Of a stretch of DNA of 42,335 bases, positions 24,021 to 32,832 are shown piece by piece; position 1 is the first letter of the stretch; each line of letters begins with the position of its first letter. Location of the stretch: NCBI GenBank assembly GCA_028288765.1, contig JAQGHQ010000200.1:1-42335 (forward strand), written 5' to 3'. The translations under genes and the position numbers were made by a program. Below the pieces are notes generated by a model that saw only the letters and a list, made by a program, of their open reading frames with translations, did no database searches and was not told where the DNA came from. The stretch is from Gemmataceae bacterium. Its GTDB lineage: Bacteria; Planctomycetota; Planctomycetia; Gemmatales; Gemmataceae.

Positions 24021-24860
24021 ATGCCCTACTCCGCGCCCATCAGCCGGGCGAACCCGGCGTGCATCCTGCTCCTGATCGACCAGTCGAGGTCGATGGCCGA
24101 GCCGTTCGTCGGGATGGCCGACCAGACGAAGGCGGGCATGGTCGCCGACGCGGTCAACCGGCTGCTCCAGAACCTCGTCCTCCGGTCGGCCAAGGCGGAC
24201 GGGGTGCGGGACTACTTCCAGGTGGGGGTGATCGGGTACGGGCGGACAATCAAGGCCGGGCTCGGGGGGACGATCCCGCACGAGCTGCTGGTCCCGATCA
24301 GCCGGCTCGGGGACCACCCGCTCCGGATCGAGAACCGGAAGAAGCTGACCCCGGACGGGGCCGGCGGGGTGATCGAACAGGCGATCAAGTTCCCCGTCTG
24401 GTTCGACCCGGAGGCGAACGGGTCGACCCCGATGTGCGAGGCGTTCGCGGCCGCCGCCCTGGCGGTCAAGGGGTTCGTCGACACCTACCCGAACGCGTTC
24501 CCGCCGATCGTCCTGAACCTGACCGACGGGAAGCCCAGCGACGGGAACCCGCAGACGAACGCCCGGGCGATCCGGAACATGGGCACGTCCGACGGGAGCG
24601 CCCTGGTGTTCAACCTGCTCCTGTCGTCCCGCCCGGGCATGTCGGTCTACTTCATCTCCGACGAGGGGTTGCTCGCCGACACCTACGGCCGGATGTTGTT
24701 CCGGATGTCCAGCGAACTCCCGCCGCGGATGTTCGACGCGGCCCGGGCGGAAGGGTTCGAGGTCACGCCCAAGGCCCGGGGGGTCGTGTTCAACGCGGAC
24801 CCGACGGCGGTCGTCCGGTTCCTCGACATCGGGACCCGGATCGCCCCGGCCGTGCGGTGA
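24021..24860 (+). CDS. VWA-domain protein, TerY/YegL-like, first gene of a signalling triad
   Basis: 279 residues from ATG at 24021 (MPYSAPISRANPACILLLID); an upstream in-frame start would add a non-homologous tail. It is a single von Willebrand A domain with an intact metal-ion-dependent adhesion site: Asp20-x-Ser22-x-Ser24 (DQSRS), Thr136 (GSTPM) and Asp169 (LTDGKPSDG). It has no signal peptide or membrane segment, so it is cytoplasmic. The class matches YegL of E. coli and TerY of tellurite/stress gene clusters, where a VWA protein is encoded with a PP2C phosphatase and a kinase. Its stop codon overlaps the GTG start of the phosphatase gene (GTGA). It probably scaffolds, or is phosphorylated by, the kinase; that is inference from the context. 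Confidence 0.85.
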   Translation: MPYSAPISRANPACILLLIDQSRSMAEPFVGMADQTKAGMVADAVNRLLQNLVLRSAKADGVRDYFQVGVIGYGRTIKAGLGGTIPHELLVPISRLGDHPLRIENRKKLTPDGAGGVIEQAIKFPVWFDPEANGSTPMCEAFAAAALAVKGFVDTYPNAFPPIVLNLTDGKPSDGNPQTNARAIRNMGTSDGSALVFNLLLSSRPGMSVYFISDEGLLADTYGRMLFRMSSELPPRMFDAARAEGFEVTPKARGVVFNADPTAVVRFLDIGTRIAPAVR

Positions 24861-25627
24861 CCCAGCCAATGCCCACCCCACCGCCGCTCCCCTGGATTTC
24901 GGCGTCCGTTCCCAAAATCGGGCACGCCCCGGCCGAGAACGAGGACGCGACCGCCGCGTTCCCGGCCAAGATGCGGTTCGCCGCCGCCGACGGGGCCACC
25001 GAGGGGTGGCAGTCCGGCGGGTGGGCCCGGCACGTGGCGACCGCCTACGTCCGCCGCCCGCCGGCCCCCGCCGACTTCCCCGACTGGCTCGCCGCCGTCC
25101 GCCGGGACTGGAAGCCACCGGCCGCCCGCGGGGCGACCGCGTGGTACGCCGAGGCGAAGAGCGAGCAGGGGTCGTTCACCACCCTGGTCGGGGTCGAGAT
25201 CCGCCGGCTCGAGACGACCCCGGGCTTTGCCTGGAAGGCAGTCGCGGTCGGCGACAGCTGCCTGCTCGTCGCCCGCGGCGGGCGGTTCGAGGTCGCTTTC
25301 CCGCTGTCGGCGGCGGCCGACTTCGGGAGTCGTCCGGCCCTGGTCCCGAGTTCCCCCGAGGTACGGTGTCCGGAGCCGGAGTGGCTCGCCGGCCGGGCCG
25401 AGCCGGGGGACCTACTCCTCCTCGCCACCGACGCCGTCGCCCGCCACCTGCTCGGTCTCAACACGCCCGCCGCGCTCGCGGCCGTTCTGTCGGCCGCCCG
25501 GGACGACGTCGCTTCCGGCCGGCCGGACCAGCTGATAAAGTTGCTTCTCTCGTTGAATAACGTTTTGAACGACGATGCGTCCGTGGTTGCCGTCCGCGTC
25601 CCAGACCCCCCGGAGTCGCACCGATGA
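24857..25627 (+). CDS. PP2C-type Ser/Thr phosphatase, YegK-like, second gene of the triad
   Basis: 256 residues from GTG at 24857 overlapping the VWA stop as GTGA, or 252 from ATG at 24869. PP2C metal-binding positions are visible: NEDA near residue 24 (ATG numbering), FAAADGATEGW near 40, GDSCLLVARGG in the middle, LLLATDAVARHLL near 185 and NDDASVVAVRV near the end. The usual DGxGG is DGATEG, as in divergent YegK-like phosphatases. It should remove phosphate from Ser/Thr, most likely counteracting the downstream kinase. It is cytoplasmic, without signal peptide. The end overlaps the kinase start as ATGA (25624-25627), so all three genes are translationally coupled. Confidence 0.85.
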   Translation: MTQPMPTPPPLPWISASVPKIGHAPAENEDATAAFPAKMRFAAADGATEGWQSGGWARHVATAYVRRPPAPADFPDWLAAVRRDWKPPAARGATAWYAEAKSEQGSFTTLVGVEIRRLETTPGFAWKAVAVGDSCLLVARGGRFEVAFPLSAAADFGSRPALVPSSPEVRCPEPEWLAGRAEPGDLLLLATDAVARHLLGLNTPAALAAVLSAARDDVASGRPDQLIKLLLSLNNVLNDDASVVAVRVPDPPESHR

Positions 25628-28600
25628 ACTGGCCACTCCCGCAGGACTTCAACGAGGCTGTGCAGAACCCGGGGACGGCGTTTACGGACCCCGACCTGAA
25701 GGCCGGCCAGGCGGTCGTCGGGCCGCAGGGGCTGCCCCTCCCGCGGTCCGGGAACTTCGCCGACGTCTACCAGATCCGCACGGCGGCGGGGCGGGACTGG
25801 GCGGTGAAGTGCTTCACCCGGCCGGTGACCGGGCTGGAACACCGGTACGCGAAGGTGGACGCGGCCCTCGACCGGGCCGGGCTACCGTTCACCATCGGGT
25901 TCACCTTTCTGAACGAGGGCGTCCGGGCCCGCGGGCAGTGGTTGCCGGCCCTGAAGATGGAGTGGGTGGACGGGCTGCTCCTGAACCAGGTGGTCCGCGA
26001 CCAGGCCGGGAACCCGAAGGTGCTCGACGCCCTCGGCCAGATGTGGGCCCGGCTCAGCAAGCGGCTGCGGGAGGCCGGGATCGCCCACGCCGACCTCCAG
26101 CACGGGAACGTCCTTCTCGTCCCCGGGTCGCGGCCCGGGGCGTACGGGCTGAAGCTGATCGACTACGACGGGATGTACGTCCCGGCCCTGGCGAACAACC
26201 CGTCCGGGGAGGCCGGGCACCCGAACTACCAGCACCCCGTCCGGGCGACGAAGCAGGTGTACTCGCCGGACCTGGACCGGTTTCCGCATCTCGTCATCGC
26301 GACCGCCCTGAAGGGGTTGGCGGTCCTCGGGGCGTCGCTGTGGGAGCGGTACGATACCGGCGACAACCTGCTCTTCACCGACGAGGACTTCCGCAATCCG
26401 GCCGAGTCGAAGCTGATGCGGGATCTCTGGCAGGCGAAAAACCCCGGCCTCCAGGCGTTAGTCGGGCACCTGGCGATCGCCTGCGGCCGGCCGATCCCGC
26501 AGACCCCCTGGCTCGACCAGATCGCCCCAGACGGGATCGCCGTGCCGCTCTCGCCCGAGCAAGAGCGGGCGGCGACGGTCGCTCTCGGGCTCACCCCGCC
26601 GGCTCCCGTCGTCCCGACCTATGAAGCGGTCAAGCCGGTAGCCGCGGAGGACTTCGGGGCCGCGCTCCCGCCCGTCCCTCGGCCCGCGCCGGTGGTGATT
26701 GAGCCGGCGGTGGACCTGCCCTCGTTCGAGGTCGAGCGCGAGGTCGGCCCCGGGCGGCGGAAGCGGCAGCAACAGTCATCCGTGCCCCCGCTCCTGATCG
26801 TCGGCGGGGTGTTTTTGTTGCTCACGGCGGTCGCGGGGGCGGTCGTCGGGGGCATCTTCCTCCTGGGTGGAAAGAAGCCCGACGAGGTTGCGCAGACCCA
26901 GCCCAATCCGGACGACCCGCCCGAAAAGGACCAGAAGCCCAAGGAGAAGCCGAAACCGGCGGAGAAAGAGAAGGACCCGTCGGTGGATGGGGGGCCAAGG
27001 CCCCCGATCAACCCGATCGTCACGGCTCAACCCTCCGGCCCGGTAGACGTCGCTTCTCTCCCGCGCCTGCCTGTGCGGTGGGAGAAGCCGACCCCTCACG
27101 GGGGGGGAATTAGTCGGATGGCGTTTACGGCCGATAGCAAGTTGCTCGCCGTTGCCGGTTACGGGCGGAAAGATGTTCGGGTTCTTGACGCGAAGACGGG
27201 CATCACGTCCGGAGGGTTTACCGAGCACGAGACCCCGGTCCTCGGACTCGCCTCCTTACCGGGAGGGGAGATCGCCTCGCTCGGAGCGGATGAGGCCTTC
27301 GCCCTGGTCTGGGAGCCTGGGACGGGCAGGGGAAAGGCGAAGATCCTGTGCCCAGGGCTTTCGCTCCAGAAGCCGGAACCTTTCCTTTACACCTCCCGGG
27401 ACGGGCGATACCTGATGTGCGGAGGGACGGAAAGCGACACCGGACAGCCGGCCGCAGTGCCCCCGCCCCCGATCGAGGTGACGGACACCGACACAGGGAA
27501 GCCGGTCGTGTCATTCCGGATGAGCTGGGGGGTAGCCCGGTTCACCGCCGACAGCACCAGGCTGGTGGTCGCGGACGACCGGACCGGGCTCTTGCAGGTG
27601 TTCCGGCTCCCGACGGGGCAACTCGCTTCGGAGGCCAAAGCGGAGAGCGGGCACCAGCCGGCCCTGGCAGTAGCGGTCAGCCCGGACGGCCGGTTCGCCG
27701 TCTTTCTCGGGAAGTCGGATTTGCCCGGCGGCCGGGGGTACAACGTCCACGAGGTCGCGACCGGCCGGTACGTCCGGACGATCCCGATCCGGCCCACGGC
27801 CGGGTTCCGGTCAGGCTTTTCTCCCGACGGGAAATGGTTCCGGCTCGTTCACACGACCCCGGGCGGGTCAGAGGTGGTGTTGGTGGACACGACGACCTGG
27901 ACCCCGCAGGCGGTCGCGGCGGTCGGGAACACCCAGGGCGTCCAGTGGGACCACGGGCCCCAATTTTCTCGGGACGGGAAGCTCCTCGCCATCCCCAAGG
28001 CCGGGGGGCGGGTCGTCGCGTTCGAGCTCCCGCGGGACGGGGTGGCCCTTGTCCCGCCGAAGCCGAAAGACCCGGGGCCGGTCTCCCCCGTCAATGCAGA
28101 CGAGCCCAACCGGGTCTGGTCCGTTAACCTCGACCCGCCTCTCGGGACGGCGGGCGTCTACTTCGCCCGGGACGGGTCGGCTGTCATGGTCGGAGGGGGG
28201 GTCGGCGCCGGCGTGCGGGCCTTCGACGCCCAGACCGGTGAGGTGTTGCCCAAACCGCAAGGGGTCAACATCCTCACCGCCGCGTTTCCGACCCCGCTCG
28301 ACACCGACCGGTTCGCGGCATACATCGGTCCCAACCCGGAGAATCTGATCGTCGCCTGGCACGCCCGGACCGGCCTCAAGGCCGGGCGGGTGACCGTCCC
28401 GGATTTTCCCGGGACCGAACTCTTCAACCTCCTGAAGCTCTCCCCGGACGGGCGGTTCCTCGCCGTCGGGCGGGACCAGCCGGTCCGGAAGAATCCCACC
28501 GAACCGAACAAGACGGGGGCCGATCCGGCCCCGTTCCGGGTGTTCGACGCGACCGCGGGGCGGGCACTCGTTTCGCTCGAGGCGTTCCACGCGTCCGCCC

Positions 28601-31600
28601 ACTTCACGAGCGACTCGGCCCGGGTCCTGGTGGCCGAATGGACCGGCCGGTTCCGGTGGTTCAAGCTTCCTTCCGGGGAGCCCGACGGGGAGTGGACGTT
28701 TCCGACGGACGCCCCGAACCCGGGCCTGAACAGGGTCCTCCGGGTCTCCGCCGACGGGAGTCGTCTTCTGTTCCACGGCCGGCCCCCCGGCCGGGAGTAC
28801 GGTTTCTATCTGCTGGACGGGAAGACCGGGGATGTGGTCCAGGCGTTCGGGCTGCCGTACCGCCACGGCGCGCTCTCGGCCGACGGCCGGGTCGTCGCCC
28901 TCTTTCAAATGACCCGGCTGGAAGACCCGGCCGCCGTCGAGGTGTTCGACGCCGTCCGGGGCGTCGCCGTTGCCCGGGTCGGGGTCGCGATGACGAAACG
29001 GTTCCTCCCGGCCCTCGACCTCTCCCCGGACGGTCGGAAACTGACCGTCTACGACCCGAACACGAACGCCTTAAGCCTGTACGACCTCGCCCCGGCCGCC
29101 GTCGCCGTCGCTCCGCCGAAGCCGAAGGACTCGGACCCGGTTGTCGTGAAGAAGGACCCGGCGTACGTCAACGGCGGTGAACTGAAGCCGCTCTGGTCGT
29201 CCCCGGCGCCGGCGACAGCCGGGTGGAGTTACGCCACCTTCACTTCCGACGGGCAGACGGTCGTGATCGGGACGTCGAACCGTGGGATCACCTCGTTCGC
29301 CGCCCGAACCGGCGCCCCTCTGCCCGCCGCCTCCGCGGTGAGAGAAGGGGAGTCGACATTGATCCCGCTCGATCGCGGGCGTGTCGGGGTGCACATATCC
29401 AGGGAAGGCACCGTGGTGGTCTGGGACCCACAGACCGGCCAGGCGACCGGGAAGGTCCCAGTCCCTGACCCGAAGCCCCGGGGAGGGGTCGTTACCCTTT
29501 CACCCAACGAGAGGTATCTCGTGGTCGGGCATCCGACCGGCTTTCGCCCGAAGCCCGGCGACCCGATGGGGGGCGGGACCTGGGTGCCCGGCGAGCTACG
29601 GGTCTACGACACCACCACTGGGAAGGACGTCGTCAAGACTGAGTGGTACAGTGAATCGATCCATTTCACGGCGGACTCGTCCCGGGTCCTGGTGAGTGAA
29701 TCGAACGGCCGGTTCCGGTGGTTCAAGCTCCCGTCAGGGGAAGCGGCCGAAGACCTCACGGTCGGGCCCCGGCCGTCCGGTGACCCATCCCGGGTGATCG
29801 GGATCTCGGCCGACGGGAGGCTTGTCCTGTACGACGGCCACCTCGCCAGTGACCGCTGGAAAAGGGCGGTCTACGCCCTGGACGGGAAGACCGGCAAGGT
29901 GATCCGCCGGGTCAGTGACTCGTCTTTCGGGCCTGGGGCGATCACACCCGACGGGCGGCTGTTCGCACGGTTCTTTGTCAACCCGAAGGAAGAAGGTGGG
30001 GCGTCCGTCGAGATCACCCACGTCGATCAGCAAGGCCCGGCCGTCCGGTTCAAAGTCGTGAAAGAAGTGAAAAACCCTCTCATGGGGTTTGGTCTTTCTC
30101 CCGACGGTCGGTCTTTCGCTGTCTACGACCTGGGGAATAATCAAGTAGCCGTATACGACCTCTCGGACAACCTCGTCGCGGTCGGGCCGAAGCCGAGAGA
30201 CCCGGAGCCGAAGCCGAAAGACCCGGAGCCCAAGCCGAAGGATCCCGAACCCCGGCCGGGCCCGAAGCCGGTCGACCGCAAGCCGGTCCCCGACGACGCC
30301 GCGCTCACCCAGGCGGAGACGCAGGTCCGCGAGAAGCTCAAGGACGACTACGCCAAGAAGTCGGTGGCGGAGAAAAAAGCGTTCGCGACGAAGCTGATCG
30401 GCCTTGCCGAAAAACAGGCCGACGACCCCGTCGCCCGGTATGTCATGCTCCGCGACGCCCGGGACGTGGCGGTCGAGACGGCCGACGCGGTGCTGGCCGC
30501 CGAGGCGGTCGACGGACTGGCCCGGTGGTACGAGGTGGAAGGCGGCCGGCTGAAACACGCCGCCCTGGAGAAGATCCGCGAAGCCACGACCAGCGCGGCC
30601 GCCCTCCGGGCGGTGGCGGAGGTCGCGCTCGCCGGGGCCGACACCGCGTTCGCGGCCGACGACTACGAGGCCGCGGCGAAACTCGCCCAGACGGCGGCGG
30701 AAGCCGCCCGCCGGGCGAACCTTTCGGCGGCGATCGTGGACGAAGCCGAGGCCGAGGCCGCCCTGGCGCGGAAGGCCGGGTCGGCGTTCGGCGAGGTCAA
30801 GCTCGCCCTCGACCGCCTGAAGGCCAACCCGGACGACACGGACGCCGCCTTGACCGTCGGAAAATACCGGTGCTACACCCAGGGCCGGTGGGAGGAAGGG
30901 CTCAAGCTGCTCGCGAAAGGCGGCGGCCCGGCCCTGAAGGCGGTGGCGGAGCTGGACGCGAATACCCCGCGGGACGGTAGCCCGGACGCCAAGGCCGCGG
31001 ACGCCTGGTGGGACTACGCCCAGACGGCCCCGGACGCCGAGAAGCGCGTCGCCGAGGCCCGGGCCCGCCACTGGTACGCCCTCGCCCTCCCCAAGCTGGC
31101 CGGCGACCAGAAGACCCAGGCGGAAACCCGGCTCGCGCTCACCTACAACGGGGCCGACTACCGGCAGGGTCTGGTCGCCGAGTTCGCGGCCAAGGTCCCG
31201 TCCGTCCTTCAGGGGAAGAAGGGCCGGGTCGATCCGGTCGTCGTCTTCTCCGGCGGGGAGTTCTCGGACGCCGGGGTCGGGCGGGCGACCGACATCAGCG
31301 TGAAGTGGACCGGGGTGATCGTCCCGCCCGGCCCCGGGCGGTACCGGCTGGTCGCCAACACCACCGACCCGGTCCGCGTCCGGGTGGACGGGAAGGTGGT
31401 GATCGACACGATCTCCTCGAAGACCGGCAGGCGGGAAGGGACGATCGGCCTACCCGACCGCCCGAGTCCGGTCACGATCGAGTTCCCGTGCATCAATACC
31501 GACCGGCACCAGCTCAAACTCTGCTGGACCCGCGCCGGGTCGGACGCCGAAGCCCTCATTCCGCCGGAGGTCCTTTTCCACGACCGCAAGCTCGAGTCCG

Positions 31601-31614
31601 CGATCGGCAAGTGA
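25624..31614 (+). CDS. Giant YegI-like Ser/Thr kinase with membrane helix, three propeller modules and PA14 domain
   Basis: 1996 residues. The N-terminal kinase (about 1-330) has a Gly-loop SGNFADVYQI, Lys62 in WAVKCF, the catalytic loop HADLQHGN (Asp157, Asn162) and LIDYDG (Asp180), so it should be active. Its divergence from Hanks kinases matches the YegI type. An Arg/Lys-rich stretch precedes one membrane helix (about 386-417), predicting a cytoplasmic kinase and extracytoplasmic remainder. A Pro/Lys linker leads to three WD40-like modules (about 489-809, 830-1157, 1183-1518) with recurring FTxDSxRVLVxE and RFRWFKLPSGE, separated by PPKPKD linkers. After a PKPKDPEP linker (about 1521-1556) comes a helical, TPR-like region (to about 1835) and a PA14 domain (about 1845-1985, GRYRLVANTTDPVRVRVDG). 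It likely senses an envelope ligand; PA14 suggests glycan binding. Confidence 0.85.
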   Translation: MNWPLPQDFNEAVQNPGTAFTDPDLKAGQAVVGPQGLPLPRSGNFADVYQIRTAAGRDWAVKCFTRPVTGLEHRYAKVDAALDRAGLPFTIGFTFLNEGVRARGQWLPALKMEWVDGLLLNQVVRDQAGNPKVLDALGQMWARLSKRLREAGIAHADLQHGNVLLVPGSRPGAYGLKLIDYDGMYVPALANNPSGEAGHPNYQHPVRATKQVYSPDLDRFPHLVIATALKGLAVLGASLWERYDTGDNLLFTDEDFRNPAESKLMRDLWQAKNPGLQALVGHLAIACGRPIPQTPWLDQIAPDGIAVPLSPEQERAATVALGLTPPAPVVPTYEAVKPVAAEDFGAALPPVPRPAPVVIEPAVDLPSFEVEREVGPGRRKRQQQSSVPPLLIVGGVFLLLTAVAGAVVGGIFLLGGKKPDEVAQTQPNPDDPPEKDQKPKEKPKPAEKEKDPSVDGGPRPPINPIVTAQPSGPVDVASLPRLPVRWEKPTPHGGGISRMAFTADSKLLAVAGYGRKDVRVLDAKTGITSGGFTEHETPVLGLASLPGGEIASLGADEAFALVWEPGTGRGKAKILCPGLSLQKPEPFLYTSRDGRYLMCGGTESDTGQPAAVPPPPIEVTDTDTGKPVVSFRMSWGVARFTADSTRLVVADDRTGLLQVFRLPTGQLASEAKAESGHQPALAVAVSPDGRFAVFLGKSDLPGGRGYNVHEVATGRYVRTIPIRPTAGFRSGFSPDGKWFRLVHTTPGGSEVVLVDTTTWTPQAVAAVGNTQGVQWDHGPQFSRDGKLLAIPKAGGRVVAFELPRDGVALVPPKPKDPGPVSPVNADEPNRVWSVNLDPPLGTAGVYFARDGSAVMVGGGVGAGVRAFDAQTGEVLPKPQGVNILTAAFPTPLDTDRFAAYIGPNPENLIVAWHARTGLKAGRVTVPDFPGTELFNLLKLSPDGRFLAVGRDQPVRKNPTEPNKTGADPAPFRVFDATAGRALVSLEAFHASAHFTSDSARVLVAEWTGRFRWFKLPSGEPDGEWTFPTDAPNPGLNRVLRVSADGSRLLFHGRPPGREYGFYLLDGKTGDVVQAFGLPYRHGALSADGRVVALFQMTRLEDPAAVEVFDAVRGVAVARVGVAMTKRFLPALDLSPDGRKLTVYDPNTNALSLYDLAPAAVAVAPPKPKDSDPVVVKKDPAYVNGGELKPLWSSPAPATAGWSYATFTSDGQTVVIGTSNRGITSFAARTGAPLPAASAVREGESTLIPLDRGRVGVHISREGTVVVWDPQTGQATGKVPVPDPKPRGGVVTLSPNERYLVVGHPTGFRPKPGDPMGGGTWVPGELRVYDTTTGKDVVKTEWYSESIHFTADSSRVLVSESNGRFRWFKLPSGEAAEDLTVGPRPSGDPSRVIGISADGRLVLYDGHLASDRWKRAVYALDGKTGKVIRRVSDSSFGPGAITPDGRLFARFFVNPKEEGGASVEITHVDQQGPAVRFKVVKEVKNPLMGFGLSPDGRSFAVYDLGNNQVAVYDLSDNLVAVGPKPRDPEPKPKDPEPKPKDPEPRPGPKPVDRKPVPDDAALTQAETQVREKLKDDYAKKSVAEKKAFATKLIGLAEKQADDPVARYVMLRDARDVAVETADAVLAAEAVDGLARWYEVEGGRLKHAALEKIREATTSAAALRAVAEVALAGADTAFAADDYEAAAKLAQTAAEAARRANLSAAIVDEAEAEAALARKAGSAFGEVKLALDRLKANPDDTDAALTVGKYRCYTQGRWEEGLKLLAKGGGPALKAVAELDANTPRDGSPDAKAADAWWDYAQTAPDAEKRVAEARARHWYALALPKLAGDQKTQAETRLALTYNGADYRQGLVAEFAAKVPSVLQGKKGRVDPVVVFSGGEFSDAGVGRATDISVKWTGVIVPPGPGRYRLVANTTDPVRVRVDGKVVIDTISSKTGRREGTIGLPDRPSPVTIEFPCINTDRHQLKLCWTRAGSDAEALIPPEVLFHDRKLESAIGK

Positions 31615-31653
31615 CACCCTCCGGCCCCCGCGCGGCGCCCCCGGATAGGCACG

Positions 31654-31685
31654 AACCCCGGGCATTCTCCGGAATGCCCGGGGTT
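31654..31685 (+). terminator. Rho-independent terminator after the kinase gene
   Basis: AACCCCGGGCATTC, loop TCCG, GAATGCCCGGGGTT: a perfect 14-bp stem with a stable UCCG-type tetraloop, 40 bp after the stop, followed by the pyrimidine-rich CTCTTCTTTC. It marks the end of the triad transcript. Confidence 0.88.
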
Positions 31686-31781
31686 CTCTTCTTTCGTGGC
31701 GGGCCGCTGCCGCTCGGGAAACTGGGGGTTTGTTTTTGGGGCGTACCCGGTGGCCCGCTCGCGTCGTTGAAGGGTTTTGCT

Positions 31782-31803
31782 GCACCGGTCTCCAGACCGG
31801 TGC
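31782..31803. repeat. Second palindrome with GGTCTCCAGACC core
   Basis: GCACCGGTCT, CC, AGACCGGTGC: a 10-bp perfect stem on the same TCTCCAGA centre as 7163-7184 but with different outer bases. Compensated stem differences indicate that the hairpin, not only the primary sequence, is maintained. Confidence 0.72.
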
Positions 31804-32087
31804 CGGCACCCAGATGCGAGGACGTCGACCTCCCGAAAACAGCCGAATCGCTCGCGACCCCGACCGGTTACGCCTTTTGCTTTTGCCTACCGCTGTTGCG
31901 CTCTCCAGGCCGGTTGCAGGTCCGGACGGCAGCTCTCATCAAGTTTTCCTTTGCTCACGGCGGGCAGCTGGTCAGTAATACACACCAGTCTTCAGGGGTC
32001 CCTCTCTCCCGCCGCGGGTCCGCCACCTGCTGATCCTCAGCCCGGGAGTTCGCGCCCACAATCATCGAACTCTGAAAGAGGTGCGGT

Positions 32088-32750
32088 ATGTCAGTGGCAA
32101 GTGCCCGAGTTCCGGTCGCGGTCGTCAGTGGGGTTGTCTGTCTGCTGCTCGGCGTGGCCGGCGGAATCGTGATCGGAGGGTTGACGAACGTTCGCCTGGG
32201 CAAAGAGGCGGCGGCGAACCCCGACGAGGGGGCTGGGAAGGACGCGGCCACTTCCCCCGCGGGGATGAAAGGCGCCGGGGGTATGGGCGGTCCAGGCGGG
32301 GCGAAGGGTGGCGGCGGCATGGGTGGTGGCATGGGTGGCGGTGGGATGGGCGGCGGAGGGATGGGCGGCGGCCGCGGGCCGAACCCGAAGACGCAACTGG
32401 CGCAGCTGGTCGGCAAGCTCGACGTTCTCACCCGCAAGCCACTCGCCGTCAGCCTCACCCCGGACCAGAAGCAGAAGGCGAAAGAGATACTCACCGGCCT
32501 CGAAGGGAAAGACGAACTGTCCGAGGACGACGCGAAGGCGAAGCTCGACGCCTTGCTGAAGGTCGTGGAAGGGCAGAAGGAGACCCTGGAGTCGGCCGGG
32601 TATCGCTGGCCCAGCCAAGGCGGCGGCGGCGGAGGGGGTGGAGCTGGCGGTGGCGGAGGGGGCGGGCCGCCAGCGCCTCCGCCGAACCCGTTCAAGGAAG
32701 GCGACCCCGAGAAGCGACTGAAATCGCTCCAGGATACACTCGGGAAGTGA
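32088..32750 (+). CDS. Membrane-anchored Gly-rich protein of unknown function
   Basis: 220 residues; ATG at 32088 follows AAAGAGGTG, a good ribosome site. A single hydrophobic segment at about 9-32 (VPVAVVSGVVCLLLGVAGGI) is an anchor or uncleaved signal. Two low-complexity blocks follow, GMGGGMGGGGMGGG-type at about 60-95 and a pure Gly run at about 178-195 ending in PPAPPPNPF. The helical part between them (about 100-170, SLTPDQKQKAKEILTGL then LSEDDAKAKLDALLKVVEGQ) recalls small periplasmic Spy/CpxP-like proteins that count residues per helix, but identity is too weak to assign. Most of the length is probably extracytoplasmic and flexible. It is bounded by terminators on both sides, so it is a single-gene transcript. 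Confidence 0.75.
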   Translation: MSVASARVPVAVVSGVVCLLLGVAGGIVIGGLTNVRLGKEAAANPDEGAGKDAATSPAGMKGAGGMGGPGGAKGGGGMGGGMGGGGMGGGGMGGGRGPNPKTQLAQLVGKLDVLTRKPLAVSLTPDQKQKAKEILTGLEGKDELSEDDAKAKLDALLKVVEGQKETLESAGYRWPSQGGGGGGGGAGGGGGGGPPAPPPNPFKEGDPEKRLKSLQDTLGK

Positions 32751-32771
32751 GCCACTCTCCGTCACACAAAA

Positions 32772-32802
32772 AATCGCGCCCGGGATCGGCTCGGGCGCGA
32801 TT
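32772..32802. terminator. Bidirectional terminator between convergent genes
   Basis: AATCGCGCCCG, 9-base loop, CGGGCGCGATT: an 11-bp perfect stem with an A-run before it and a T-rich stretch after it. It can serve both the Gly-rich gene (ends 32750) and the minus-strand sulfotransferase gene (ends 32833). Confidence 0.85.
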
Positions 32803-32832
32803 CTTGTCGTCCCGACGATCCGCCCGGCCGGG

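Larger units (their letters stand above)
31615..32087. other. 473-bp gap with a terminator and a palindrome
   Basis: Beyond the terminator at 31654-31685 and the palindrome at 31782-31803, no coding region or further ordered structure is convincing. Bases 31843-31872 weakly resemble the tail of the 9046-9152 repeat (ATCGCTCG followed by CGGTTACG). The last 60 bases serve as the leader of the Gly-rich gene. Confidence 0.5.
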
